From: Monodelphis domestica
Taxonomy: Eukaryota > Chordata > Mammalia > Didelphimorphia > Didelphidae
Assembly: GCF_027887165.1 (NCBI RefSeq)
Contig: NC_077228.1
Span: 211,767,635-211,831,634 of the forward strand
Direction: 5' to 3'
Length of the DNA stretch: 64,000 nucleotides
Positions 50,700 to 62,600 of the stretch are shown piece after piece. The translations under genes and the position numbers were made by a program. The notes below the pieces were generated by a model. It made no database searches. It was not told where the DNA came from and saw nothing but the letters and a program-made list of their open reading frames with translations. The first letter of the stretch is position 1; the number at the start of each line of letters is the position of its first letter.

Positions 50700-53600
50700 C
50701 TCAGTTTATCCTACACTTCTGCTATCTCCTTTTCTTAAGATTGCACCTCAGCTGAACTGTTCCTAGAAGATGCTTTGTAATATTCTGGGTCTGTATGAAA
50801 CATATGCTTTCTTTACCTTCGATGATCTTAATTGAGATTGAGAAGAGAACAAGGAGTCTTTTTTAAAGCAGTTTTTCTAACATGAAAGCTTAGTGCATTC
50901 CTCTATCAATTCTTCCCTGTGCATTTTTCACTTTTATTTTTAATACTTTGGGTGAAATTGTCTTTTGTTTCTCTCTGCCTCCTCTCTTCCCTTTCCTATT
51001 TTCTCCCTGCAGATGCCATATTGTTTTTCTTTGGGTAGGGTTCAGAATGCAGTCAGACTTGCCTTAAAGTCTTAGTATTTGTTCATCTTACCACCTTCCA
51101 GCAATTTCTGTAGATCAAGTAAAACAAACTAGGAACTTAATGTGTTTAGAAGCCAGGGATGGTCTCTAACCTAAAGGGCACATTCCTGGGGTATTTGATT
51201 TTCCTTAGTATTGATCAATCTATAAATAAATAAAAAAAATTAAAAAGCTTAGAAAATAAATCTTGAGTTGTAGAAAAGCACATCCTAGAGTGTTTCATAT
51301 TGACCTAGAATTGATCTTTTCAGGATTTAAATAAAGGGCCAAATGCTAGGCCTTTGGTTTTCCTATTCTTATTTCACAAGCTTGTCCCTGTTTCATCTCT
51401 CTCACTTGGAAAAATGGTCCAGTAAGACTATCAAATACCTTTTTTGTTCTACTCTTTTGGGCAAGTCTATTACTTGATTTTGGGAGTATTAATGATTTTG
51501 GAAGACTTTGGTTTAAACAGTCTTCATAGTTTCCTTGAAGACATACTGGCAGGATGCTCCCCAAAATGAGTTTTTTTATTCTATTGTCCTTTTATTAGAT
51601 CCCTTGATCTTGAAGATAGATTTTTTCAGCAAAGCAGTGAAAGATCCCTAATAAAGGCAAGACTTCCTGTTTAGGAGATAGTTCTGCCTTGCCCTGCCCA
51701 ATTCTGCCCTGCCCTAACAGAATCATTAGTAGCTCTACTCTGGAATAACCGTCTCTGATTCACCTTATGTGTGGGTGTCTCAAAAATACAACTAGTCAAT
51801 TATCTCTCATTTCTCTCATCTTCTTTTAAGGCTACCATTAAACACTCACTGAGGCTTAGGATTTTGCTTAAGCAATCAAAATCCCTTTAAGTCGGCTGCT
51901 TACTTAAAGTGATTATTAGATGACAGTTGACAGCTAAAATATTTCATCTAATTTTTTACTTCTGAGCCCTGCCCTAGCCTCTTGTTGACACAAGCATAGA
52001 GGAAGTTCTTGTTAAGCTGGTAAAACAAAAGTTTGCTCCCACTGCACCTCTCATACCTTTTTTTCTAACCCCTAACACCTATTTTTTTAAAATGCTAAAC
52101 CTTTTAACAACTTATGGCAGTCATTAAAAACTACCACAAGTCTGCATAATTCTAGAAAATGTATAGTTGGAAATATTTAGTTGATTGATTTGATAAATAA
52201 TAATTGAAATGCTCAATAAAATGCATAAGATTCAAAGTATGTTTCTCTAGGTTGACTTTGACTGCCTTAAATAAAATTTAAACAAGATAAGTAGGATGCA
52301 ATCCAATGGACCACTAGGTTTGGAAAGATGGCTCAAATCTTTTAAAATTAGTACCTGTGTGACAAATTTCAGCATGTTCTAAGTAGATAAAGCATATTTG
52401 TGATTTTGTTGTTTATTTTTTAACATTGGTCACTAGAAAATAAACCTTATTGTTCTTAAAAGAGCAATGTTTTCATTTTTTCTCTCCCATCTTTTAAATG
52501 AATGGTCTGTGCTAGTTTTCTTCTGGAATTGTTTGTGGAAGGTCAGTTGAATGTCAAATGTCTTTTAAAGATTTTATGTCTAGTTTCTGTGGGAAGTCAA
52601 ATACCGTAATGGAATGTTGTTTCTTTTCACTTCACAGCAGGTCTGCCAGTAATACAAGCTCAGCTTCTTTTTCCTTTTTTTCTCATTCCTATCTGCTCAG
52701 TCAGATTCTTTAGAATACTAATGTGGTTTGGCAGGGTTTCACTTAATGAAGCACTTTTTCCTTTGCCCTATAGGTGTTCAGCCAAGCTGCATGCCCAGCA
52801 GTGCTGCTGAGAATATTCCCTTACAATCATCTTCCTTAGCTGTTCAAAGTTGTCCAACAAGGAGTCATTTCTTTAATCCTCTGAATTTCTGTAGTCAAGA
52901 AAATTCTTAGAGCTGTTATATTAAGAATCACAACTTTGCTTACTGACAAAGTTTGTCCCTTATTTAGATCTAGGAAAGAAGTATAAAACCTCAGGGCTTA
53001 CTATATATTAGAAATGAGTAATTATGTTGACACTACATAGTCATTGGGTATAGTCTGTGGCAAGGACAAGAAAGAAAGACAGGCTTCTTCACTTTACAGT
53101 AGGGAACCTTGATATGCAGCTATAAAAAGAATTTCAGTTAAAAATACTTCTTTGCAGACACATAAGGGAAATTTTAGCTAAGCCTAACCAGTGGGTCTCA
53201 TGTAGATTTCGATCTATTTATTTACCCTTTCTCCAATTATAGCCATTTCAAGGCAAATAAGAACATTGAGTAGAAGATAAACTAAATATAAAACATTTCT
53301 GACTGAAGTGACATTTCTAGTTGGACTAATTGGTTTGGGTTTGTGCTAATTAATCATAGTACTCAAAAGCTGTTTGTCCTCTGATTACTAAGTGTTATGG
53401 TTGTCTTGAAAAACTTCTTTATGTTTCCTGCCTTCTTATTTAGGCTGAAAGTGAAGAAACCAAGGAACGGCTGTTTGAGTCCTTGCTTAGTGAATGTCGG
53501 GATACTATACAAGCTGTCCGGGAAGAGCTCAAGCCAGATCAGGTAAAACAGTTGTAGAAGATCCCCCTGTATTGACCTCTTAGTCCACATGACTTACTAT

Positions 53601-56600
53601 ATATTCCTTCAGCTAGAATATTCATTTGTCCTAGTACATATGTTCTCTTAACTTCTGGTTCACTTTACCTTAAGTTCTTCACTGTCCTTCTCTCAAGCTT
53701 CAGTTACCAACTCTCAGCAGTTGACTTTCTAGCCCTGAATACATAGCCTCTCCAACTTTTAATAGTATCATGTTGTCCTAATCAGTTAAACTCTAAACCT
53801 CAGCCAGCTTTTATTCTTTCTTTTCTCAAACCTATATTTAGTTGATCATCAAGTCTTGATAATTTAAAATCAGCCAAGGTACACCTCATCCTCCCTTGGG
53901 AGCATTAAAAAAACCATTACAAACATGTGTAGTCATTAAAACAAATTTCTACCTCGGCCATGTCCAAAAAATTTTTTTTGTTTCATTTTGCATTCTGTGT
54001 CCTTCACTTCTTTGTCAAGAGGTGGGGAGCATGTTTCAACATTAGTACTCTAGAATCCTGGTTGGTCTTGATATTAATAAGAGTTCAGCAGCTAGGTAGA
54101 ATGGTAGATAGAGAGCACTATGCCTGGAGTCAGGAGAACCTAGGTTCAAATGTGGCCTCAAATCACTTCTTCACTTGTGTTACCCTGGACAAGTCACTTA
54201 ATCCTGATTGCCTAGCCCTTCCCACTCTTCTGTCTTAGAATTGATGCTAAAACAGAAAATAAGGGTTTAAAAAAAAAGGAGTCCAACATAATAATCTTCC
54301 ATCACATTTATATACTGTAACTTGTTCATCCATTCTCTAATTTCTGGGTACTTCTTTAGATTCCTTTTCTTTGCCATCTCAAAAAAAAGATAAATATTTT
54401 TTACTATATCCTTTGAGTTTATTCTCCTTGTCTTCACCCCTGTCTCTTTTCTTCCTGTTTTCCTATTAATCAAAATGTATTTCTTTATTCAACTCTACAT
54501 GTATTTGTGCTCTCATGCACACATGTGTGGTCATCCTTCTTTTGACCACTTCACAAGAAAGTGAGGTTTAGGTGTCACTCTCCTCCTGCCCTGACCTGAT
54601 TTATATAGATGTCTACTTGTGCACCCTCATAAGATAATTTTCCCTAATCATCTCTTCTCTCCCCCTAACCCCCAGTCTCCTACTTCACAGTGCATTCCTC
54701 TTCTCTCTCCCATTTTCCTGTGATCATCAGGACAAAAATATAAGCCTTGCAGGCATTGTCTATTTGGGTTTCCTTTCTGAACTCTGATGATGCTGGGGTT
54801 CAGAAGGGACACATGTATCATCTCATATTTGAATATGAGCAATTTATCCATGTGTAGTCCTTTATTGTTGTTTATTCATGTTTGCCTTTTTATGCTTCTC
54901 TTCATTTCAGTGTTTGAACTTAAAGTTTCTCCACAGCTCTGGTCTTCTCATTAGGAATGCTTGAAAGTTCTCTATTTCATTAGAGATTCATTTTCCCCCC
55001 ATGATATTCTATTCAGTTTTGCCAAGTAAATTTTTCTTGGCTATAAGTCTAAAAGCTTTGACTTCTGTAATATTCTGTTCATTTATAGTGGGGGCTGCTG
55101 AATCATATGTGATCCTGACGGAAAAGTTTTACCTACCTCTGTTTCTCCCATCCTATATTTTTACATATGACTGAAACCAAGTGTAAAACTTAACATTTAT
55201 TGTTATTAAGTTGTACTTAATTAGATTTGGCAGATTTGTTCTCTCTTGAATTCTGACTCTTGTGAGGGTTACTATAGCTATCCCTTATAGCTTTGTGCCA
55301 TCTGAAAATTTGATAAACATGCTATCTATGCCTTTATCCAAGTCATCATTAAGAATGATGAGCAGACCAGAGCCTTGAAATACTCCACCAAAGATGGCTT
55401 TAACTCCATTAATCTGTCTACTAATCAAATTGCCACTTAGATTCAGCCAGTCCCAAACCCATCCATCTCACAGTGATTTACCAGTTTGTCAGCCTTGTCA
55501 TACTCACAAAGGAACCCTTTAATAACACATTCTAAAATTTGGTTTGGGGTTTTCTTATCTCTACCAATCTTATGGGTGTGAGTTGGAACCTCAGAATTAT
55601 TTTATTTTGCATTTCTTTTATTATTTGTGTTTTGGAGCATTCTTTCATATAAATGTTGATAACAAACCTTTCTTTGGAGAACTGTCCATATCCTTTGACC
55701 ACTTACCTATTAGAGAATCGCTTCTATTCTTATATATTTATATTAATTAATTAATTGCTTAACATTTCAAATTGAAGTGAGGAGGGGAGGAAAGGAATTC
55801 ATGGCATAGAGAAGAGTGTGGAGAAAGACATAAAGAAAGGAAAGCCCAGGACATCTTTGAGAAGTAGAAAGAAGACAACTTGGGATGTAAAGCTTATGAT
55901 GGGATATTAGTTGAAATACGGTTTAAAATGTATATTGGAATCACATTGCAGAATGCTTTGATTGCTGGGCTTTATAGCTTGGATTTCATAAAGTTGGTAG
56001 GAAAACAATGATAGTATTTTAAAATTTTTTTATTTTTAAATATTTTTCCATGTTTACATAATTCATTTTCTTTCCCTCTCTTCTTCCCTCCCCACTCCCA
56101 GAGCTGACAAGGAATTCCACTGGGTTGTACAAATGTTATCACTTGACATCTATTTCCATATTATTCATTTTTGCTATAGAGCAAAATGATATTTTTTTTT
56201 GACAAGGGAATAACATGTTGAGAGCTGTGCTTTAGGAAGATTAATCTTGCATTGCTCTGTAAAACATTGGCTGTAGAAGACACTAAAGGCAAGGACATTT
56301 GTTTGGAAGCTATTAGTAATCCAGGTGAGAGGTAATGAGAGACTGAACTAAAATGAGAGGACAGATAGATGTAAGAGGCATTTCAGAGGTAGAATTAAAA
56401 GATGACTGGTTAGATTTTAGATTCAGATTACTGATTAGTTGAAACTGCAGTGTTTCAGGCTTGAGTGACTGGAAGAAGGTTGGTGCCAATGACAGAAATG
56501 GTTTTGGGGAGTCAAGAGAATTATATTTTTCAGGAAGATGGATGGTCTTGGTTTGAGACATTTTTGAACTTAGTATTGGTATAAAATTCAAGTAGAGATA

Positions 56601-59600
56601 TCAAATAAGCATTTGGAAATCTGGAAATAAACGTGAAAAGGTCAAGAAAGATAAGAGTTGGAGATTAGTTACTTGGGAGTTATCTGTAGAGAGGCAGTAG
56701 TCAGTGAATAGTAGTCATACAGGTCGGAGACCACCTGGGGTAAACTTTAAGACCTAAGAGAAGACCAAGAACAGAAACAGGAGGAAAGAGACTCAGTATA
56801 TCAACTTTTAATTCTGCGTTTTAATTATTTATTTGAAAGTCATTGACCTTACTAGGTGCTAAACTGGAGAGAGATGATCTTATTTATTTTTTATTTTTCA
56901 CAGTGTTCTACAAAATGAATGGAGATTTCAAAAATGGTAGTAGTCGGTAAACATTTACTGGGGCAGCTAGGTGCACAGTGGATAGAGAGCACTATGCCTG
57001 GAGTCAGGAGCCCTGGGTTCAGATCTGACCTCAGGCACTTCCTAGCTGTATGACCCTGGGCTTATCCCAATTCACTTAACCCTGATAACCTAACCCTTAG
57101 CTCTTCTCTTAAAATTATTGCTAACACAGAAGGAAAGGATTTTAAAAAAGAAGAAAAAGTTATTGGTAACCTGAGAGGGCAGTTTCAGTATAGTGATGAG
57201 GATAGAAACCAGATTATAGGAGTGGATAAGCAAGTGTCAGTGAATGGAAAAAGGCAGATAGGATTCTGACTTGAGAGGTGACAAAGAAGGAATATTTGAT
57301 GAATTTTTTTTGTTGTTGTTGTTGATTCTGATAAAGAAAAGGCCCGGGTACATTTGGATTTTGAGAGGAAAAGATATTGAAATATATGTACAAGAGAAGG
57401 AAGAAAACTGGTATAGTAGGTCATGTGGGGGAGATTGAGAACACACCTTGAAGAGGTTAACTTTCCAAGAGAAGGAGCCAGTCTCTTGTGATATTAGAAG
57501 AAAAGAATGGAGGTGGGTGAAGGTTCAGAGCAGTATTAGGGTTTGAAATTTACATAGAATTATCTAGATCTTTTGGTCATAGAATTTTGAGTAGTCTAGG
57601 AAAAGTTTTCGAGGGTGTGGAAGTTTCTTGTTTTACAGAACCAGGAAACTAAGATCTGAGATTAAATGACCTATCCAAGAACATACAGCTGTGAGGAAGA
57701 ATTAGGGAATCAATAGGAGAATATCATTTTTAGAACAATATTGAGAGTCTATCTCAGATTAGGTAATGCTGTAGTGGAGACAGTTGGCTAGAGTTCATGA
57801 TTTTTTTCCAACAATATTTGGCAACCTGGGATCAGGGAAATTAGATAATTAAATTACCTAGATTTGGAATTTAGTAATGCCTTTGTGTCAGAATATGGAT
57901 GAAGAGATTGTAGGATAGTAAATGAGAGTATTGTGTAATGACTGATTTTGGAATATAGATGGAGTGTGAAGAGAAGTGGGACTTAGAATAGCACTAATGT
58001 ATTAGTGAAAAGATTAGGAGTGTCGGTGAGAATGAAGACTAATAAAAATTTCAGAACCCTTGTAAATAGAACACTTGTGAGTATAAGATATGTTGGTGAG
58101 TAACTGAAAGGCTGTGAATGTGAAGCTCATTGGAAAGGTCTGTTGTGATCAGGATTTGGGGGCACACATCTGTAATCCTTGCTCCAGAGGGAGTCAGAAG
58201 CTGGTGGATTACTTGAATTCTGGACTGTAGTAGGGCTCACGCTGATCATGTCTACATTAAGTCTGAACCAAATGTGGTGAACTCCCAGGAGCAGAGGACC
58301 ACCATGCTGCCTAAAGAGGAATGAACCAGCCCAGACTAGGGCAGGTTAAAGTTTCTGTGCTAATCAGTGTTTAAGATCAGACTATGAATGGTCACAGCAC
58401 ATCTAGCCAGGGCAAAATAGGTAGAAGACCTGGTCTTCCTTCTTCATTCCCCTACTTCTCTCCTTCCCCCACAAAAAAAAAGAAAGAAAAAGAAAAGAAA
58501 CATGTACACTCTGCATCTAGGAGGTGTAAAGGGTCATTAGTATTTATTGTTGTATTCTTATTGCCAAGGAGAGTGAAGGAGTGACTGGGAAAAGAGGGCT
58601 GGATCATACTTAAAGTCATTTTGAGGAAGGTGGGAAAGTAATTTGGAGAGGTTAGCAGATGATGGTATGCTGGTATTTTCCAGTTGGTTGGTAGATTCAT
58701 GTTATGTTTTTTATCTGTCTACCCAAGAAAATCACCTCAGGGTCCAGGCCCATTTTTTAAATGTCCATGACAACTGAGTGATTGTTTCCAATGTAAATCT
58801 TTTTTCTGTTTAACAGAGCTACTGCAGTAATACTAGATTCTTTTGACCTTGCAATTCAGCATTTATATATCTTAGCATTGAGTGGTCAACCCAGCCAACA
58901 AAAGGCTACAGTTGCAATCCTATAGTCTTTCCAATAAGATTGGGAACAAATGTTCTGCCTGATCTTTTTTTTCCTAATATTTGCAGAAACAAAGGGAGAA
59001 CAGCATTGATGGAGAGTCTGGGAAAGTTTCTAATTTGCAATACCTACACAGGTAGGAGGTGTTTCTGAAATTGGGGCAGGGATTAGGGTGGGGAATTACT
59101 AAGGAATTTTGTTTGCTGCTTTTGGAAGCTTTTCTTCTCTACCTGTGCTTGAGAAACTTAACTACTTAAAGCTACTGCATATGGCTTATGTCTAGTGAGT
59201 GGGAAATATTCTTAGTCCTCTTCTTTGCCTTCCATTTCTTTCCCTTAATACCAAGTTTTGCAACAGTGGCATTTATGTGAACTGCTGAATGACCTTCACT
59301 GAGCATAACCTGAGCTGTTATATGGTGCCTTCTAGCTACTTGACTTTCATCAAGCTGTCCACTGCAATCAAGCGTAATGAAAGCATGGCAAAGGGGCTGC
59401 AGAAGGCGCTGCTTCAGCAGCAGCCAGAGGATGACAGCAAGCGCTCTCCTCGGCCCCAGGACCTGATCCGCCTTTATGACATCATCCTCCAGGTGACATT
59501 TGTGACGGGGAGCAAAGACCCCAATCTTCAGGGGTTCTCTGGGTTTGTTGGACCAAAACAGCATGAAAGGGCCTGCCAGCAGGCAACACCTGTTACCTGG

Positions 59601-62600
59601 TGAGCTCCAGTCAAGCAGCAAATATTTGTTAAGTCCTTATTATGTGTAAGACACCCTACAGGGTGCTTTAGGAGATCCAGAGGGAGAGAAGATGTAGCCA
59701 CTCATTGCCTTCCCACTACATACATTCTTATTGGAAGATGGTAATTAGGACTTTAAGGGATACAAAGTACTTTTCTCACCACAGCTCTGTGAGTATCATC
59801 CCAAATTACAGGTAATGAAATGAGGTTCAGAAAGGTTAAAGGTTAATTGACTGGCCTATGGTTACCCAGCTGGTAAGTATTGTGTTCAGAACTCAAAAAC
59901 CACTGTTATTTCCATTGTTCCATAGCTTGTACATATCACAGAAATGAAATACAAAGTAGTATGTAAGTCCCACATGAATGATAAAGGTAGCAAATGCTAT
60001 AGTTCAGATGAGATCATTTTTAGCAGAAATAATCAGGCAGCACTTAATTTAAATCACCAAATAATTATGTGGTTACTGTGGACAAGGCATTATTGAGGCT
60101 AGAAAGACAAACATGGATTAATCCTTATTCTTCAGGGGCATAAAATTTACTAGGGATAGGAGGAGTAATGAGGGCAAAGGAGAGGATTCTCTAGGAATAT
60201 TTGAAGAAGGAGAGAGATGAACATTGAAGGAAGATAAAGTTGAGGAAAAAGTGTTGAACAGACATGAAGGATAGCTTTTGCAACTGCTCAGAGATTGTGG
60301 GGGAAAGTGGGGGATGGGGGTGGAGTATGGAGATAGAACTAGTTTGGAGAACAGCTTATATCCAGTGCGGCCAGAATATAAAAATATGTGAACAATGTGA
60401 AATAAGATTAAAGAAGTAAGTAAGATGCAGATTGTGGAGAGCCATTATCTGAGGTGCAGCTGAGAACCATTGAATGTCTTTAAGCAGGAGAGTAACTTGG
60501 ACATGTGCTTTAGGAAGATAAACGTGGCAAGGTGTGGAGGACAGGTTGGAGAGGGAAAAGACTTGATGCAGAATAGCTAATCATGCCATTCAAATAGTTT
60601 AGGCAAGATGAGTAATAAAGGTCCTTGTTTTGTAGGAAAATGTTGGGACCTGCAATAGAAATAGGGAACTTGGGAGGAGAGGGGTAGGCTTAGCAGAGGA
60701 AATGAGTTCCACTTTGAAAATGTTGAGTTTGTGTTTCCTGTGGGAATGTAGATGTTCTAGTAGGCTGTTGACAGTGAAGGACTGGAGTTGTTCAGGGGAA
60801 TAATTAGGGCTATATGTATAATATAATAGATTTGGGAGCCAACTTCATAAAGATGCTTATTGAAGTCATGCAAAGAGACCTGAGAAGGCAGGACAGACAC
60901 TTGGGTGATACAGAGTGTGGGAAGGATAAATAGGTAAGAGGAAAACTAGGAGAGAACAGTGTCACGGAAGCCAAGGGAAACATCCAGAAGAGTGGGCACT
61001 TGTGTCAGAAGCCACAGAAAGATCAGAGAGGTCACAAACTGAGAAAAGGTGATTGAATTTAGCAGCTAAGAGATCATTGGTAATCTTTAAGATGGCAGTT
61101 TCAATCAAGTAGTGGATTCAAAAGCCTCCATTTGCAAAGGGATGACAAGTGAATACAAAATGAGGAAGTTAAGGAGGCATTTTAACAAAGTAGGAACAAT
61201 TTCTTAGTCTTCTCTTTCTAGTGGTTTAGTAGTGAAAGAGAAAAAAGGATGAGTAGCTTGAGGATGGGCAGGTCAAATAAAGTATGTTTCTTTTTTTTAA
61301 GACTAAGTTGAATGAATGAAATAAATGAAAAAAAACATTAAGCCTCTACTATGTGCAACACACTTCCTCTGCCTTGGGAATACAAATAGGTCCCTGCTCT
61401 TAAGGAACTTACAATAGGAGAAACAACATGTGTATATGAAATTTCACCTCTTAAATCAGATGGGAGGGCCCAGTGATGCTTAGGATGCAAGTGAAACAGG
61501 CAGTAATGTATCTTCATTAGTGTACTTTCCATTGATAAAATCATATTCTTTGAATTATTTGATGATGCCAAGGAACTTTCTTTTCTGGATCTTTGGTAGC
61601 AGTGATTGCTAATGAGTCAGGAATTGCAGCACCAGAAAGTTGCCAGGTTTTCTCTCCTCTGAATGACAGCTGAGGAGCAGGGCTATGTGGCAAGGCAGGA
61701 GGAGTTGCAGTTTGGCCACCCATTGGTGTTGGTGTTGCTATTGATGGATGGCAAGCCCCTTCGGCATGAAGATTGCTCCCCTTGATGACAACAGCAGTCA
61801 GGTCGGCTTCTGAAAGAGATCAGTTTGACAGAACAAATCAAGAAGTTAGCCTTAGCCTGGAGAAAGACCATCTGTTCTTCTTAAGGCTAGAGCAAATCAG
61901 GAAACAATAGGTCAAAAAAATGTAGAGTCCTTGAAATGAAAGAGCTCAGGATGGAATGGAGAACCTCAATTTTCAAAATAATATAGGAGGTCAGGTTATC
62001 TATTAGTTCTTAGAAGGCGCTATTAGAGGACGGAAAGAGAAAAGAGAAAGTTTGGGAAGAGCACAATGGAGAATAAGAGTCAATCAGAGATAAATCAAAG
62101 GAGAGTGGAAATGGCCTGACTAGTAAGATAGATGGCATAAACTTGTAATGGTCCCAGTTATCATGGTACCATGGGAAAGTGGTACCATGAATGGGGAACA
62201 GTGCCTGATTGAACTGGTTCCCATTAGAGTCAAGCCTTAAAAGTGAAACCAGAATAATGATGATATCCTGGAAGAACAGGGAGAGATTAGATGAACCAGA
62301 GAACATGATGAAGATGAAGGGCAGGTTTAATAAGCAGGAATGTTGAAAAAATATTTATTTTGATCCAAGAGAAATTTCAAAACTCAAATAATAGAAGATT
62401 TTTAGATTTAAGGTCCTGTGAGAATCTGATAGGTTGATGAACTAGGGGCATTGGATGTTCAAAGAGACATCAGTATATGATTTTAAAATTAGCCAGCATG
62501 AGGGTTGATATGAGTGGAGAAGGAGATGATGAGAGTTAACTGCTAGAGTGATTGAGAAATGAGGGGGGGTAATCTGCAGGTCTGTAAATGCCTGCAACAA

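Noticed and set aside
52728..52910. Possible extra SRP68 exon in intron 8 preceded by CCTATAG
   Set aside because: Exon 8 joins exon 9 in phase 0 as in the known protein; the sequence resembles nothing in SRP68.
58149..58438. The 7SL-like sequence as an active SRP RNA gene
   Set aside because: Scattered substitutions and loss of CpGs across all domains indicate a retropseudogene.
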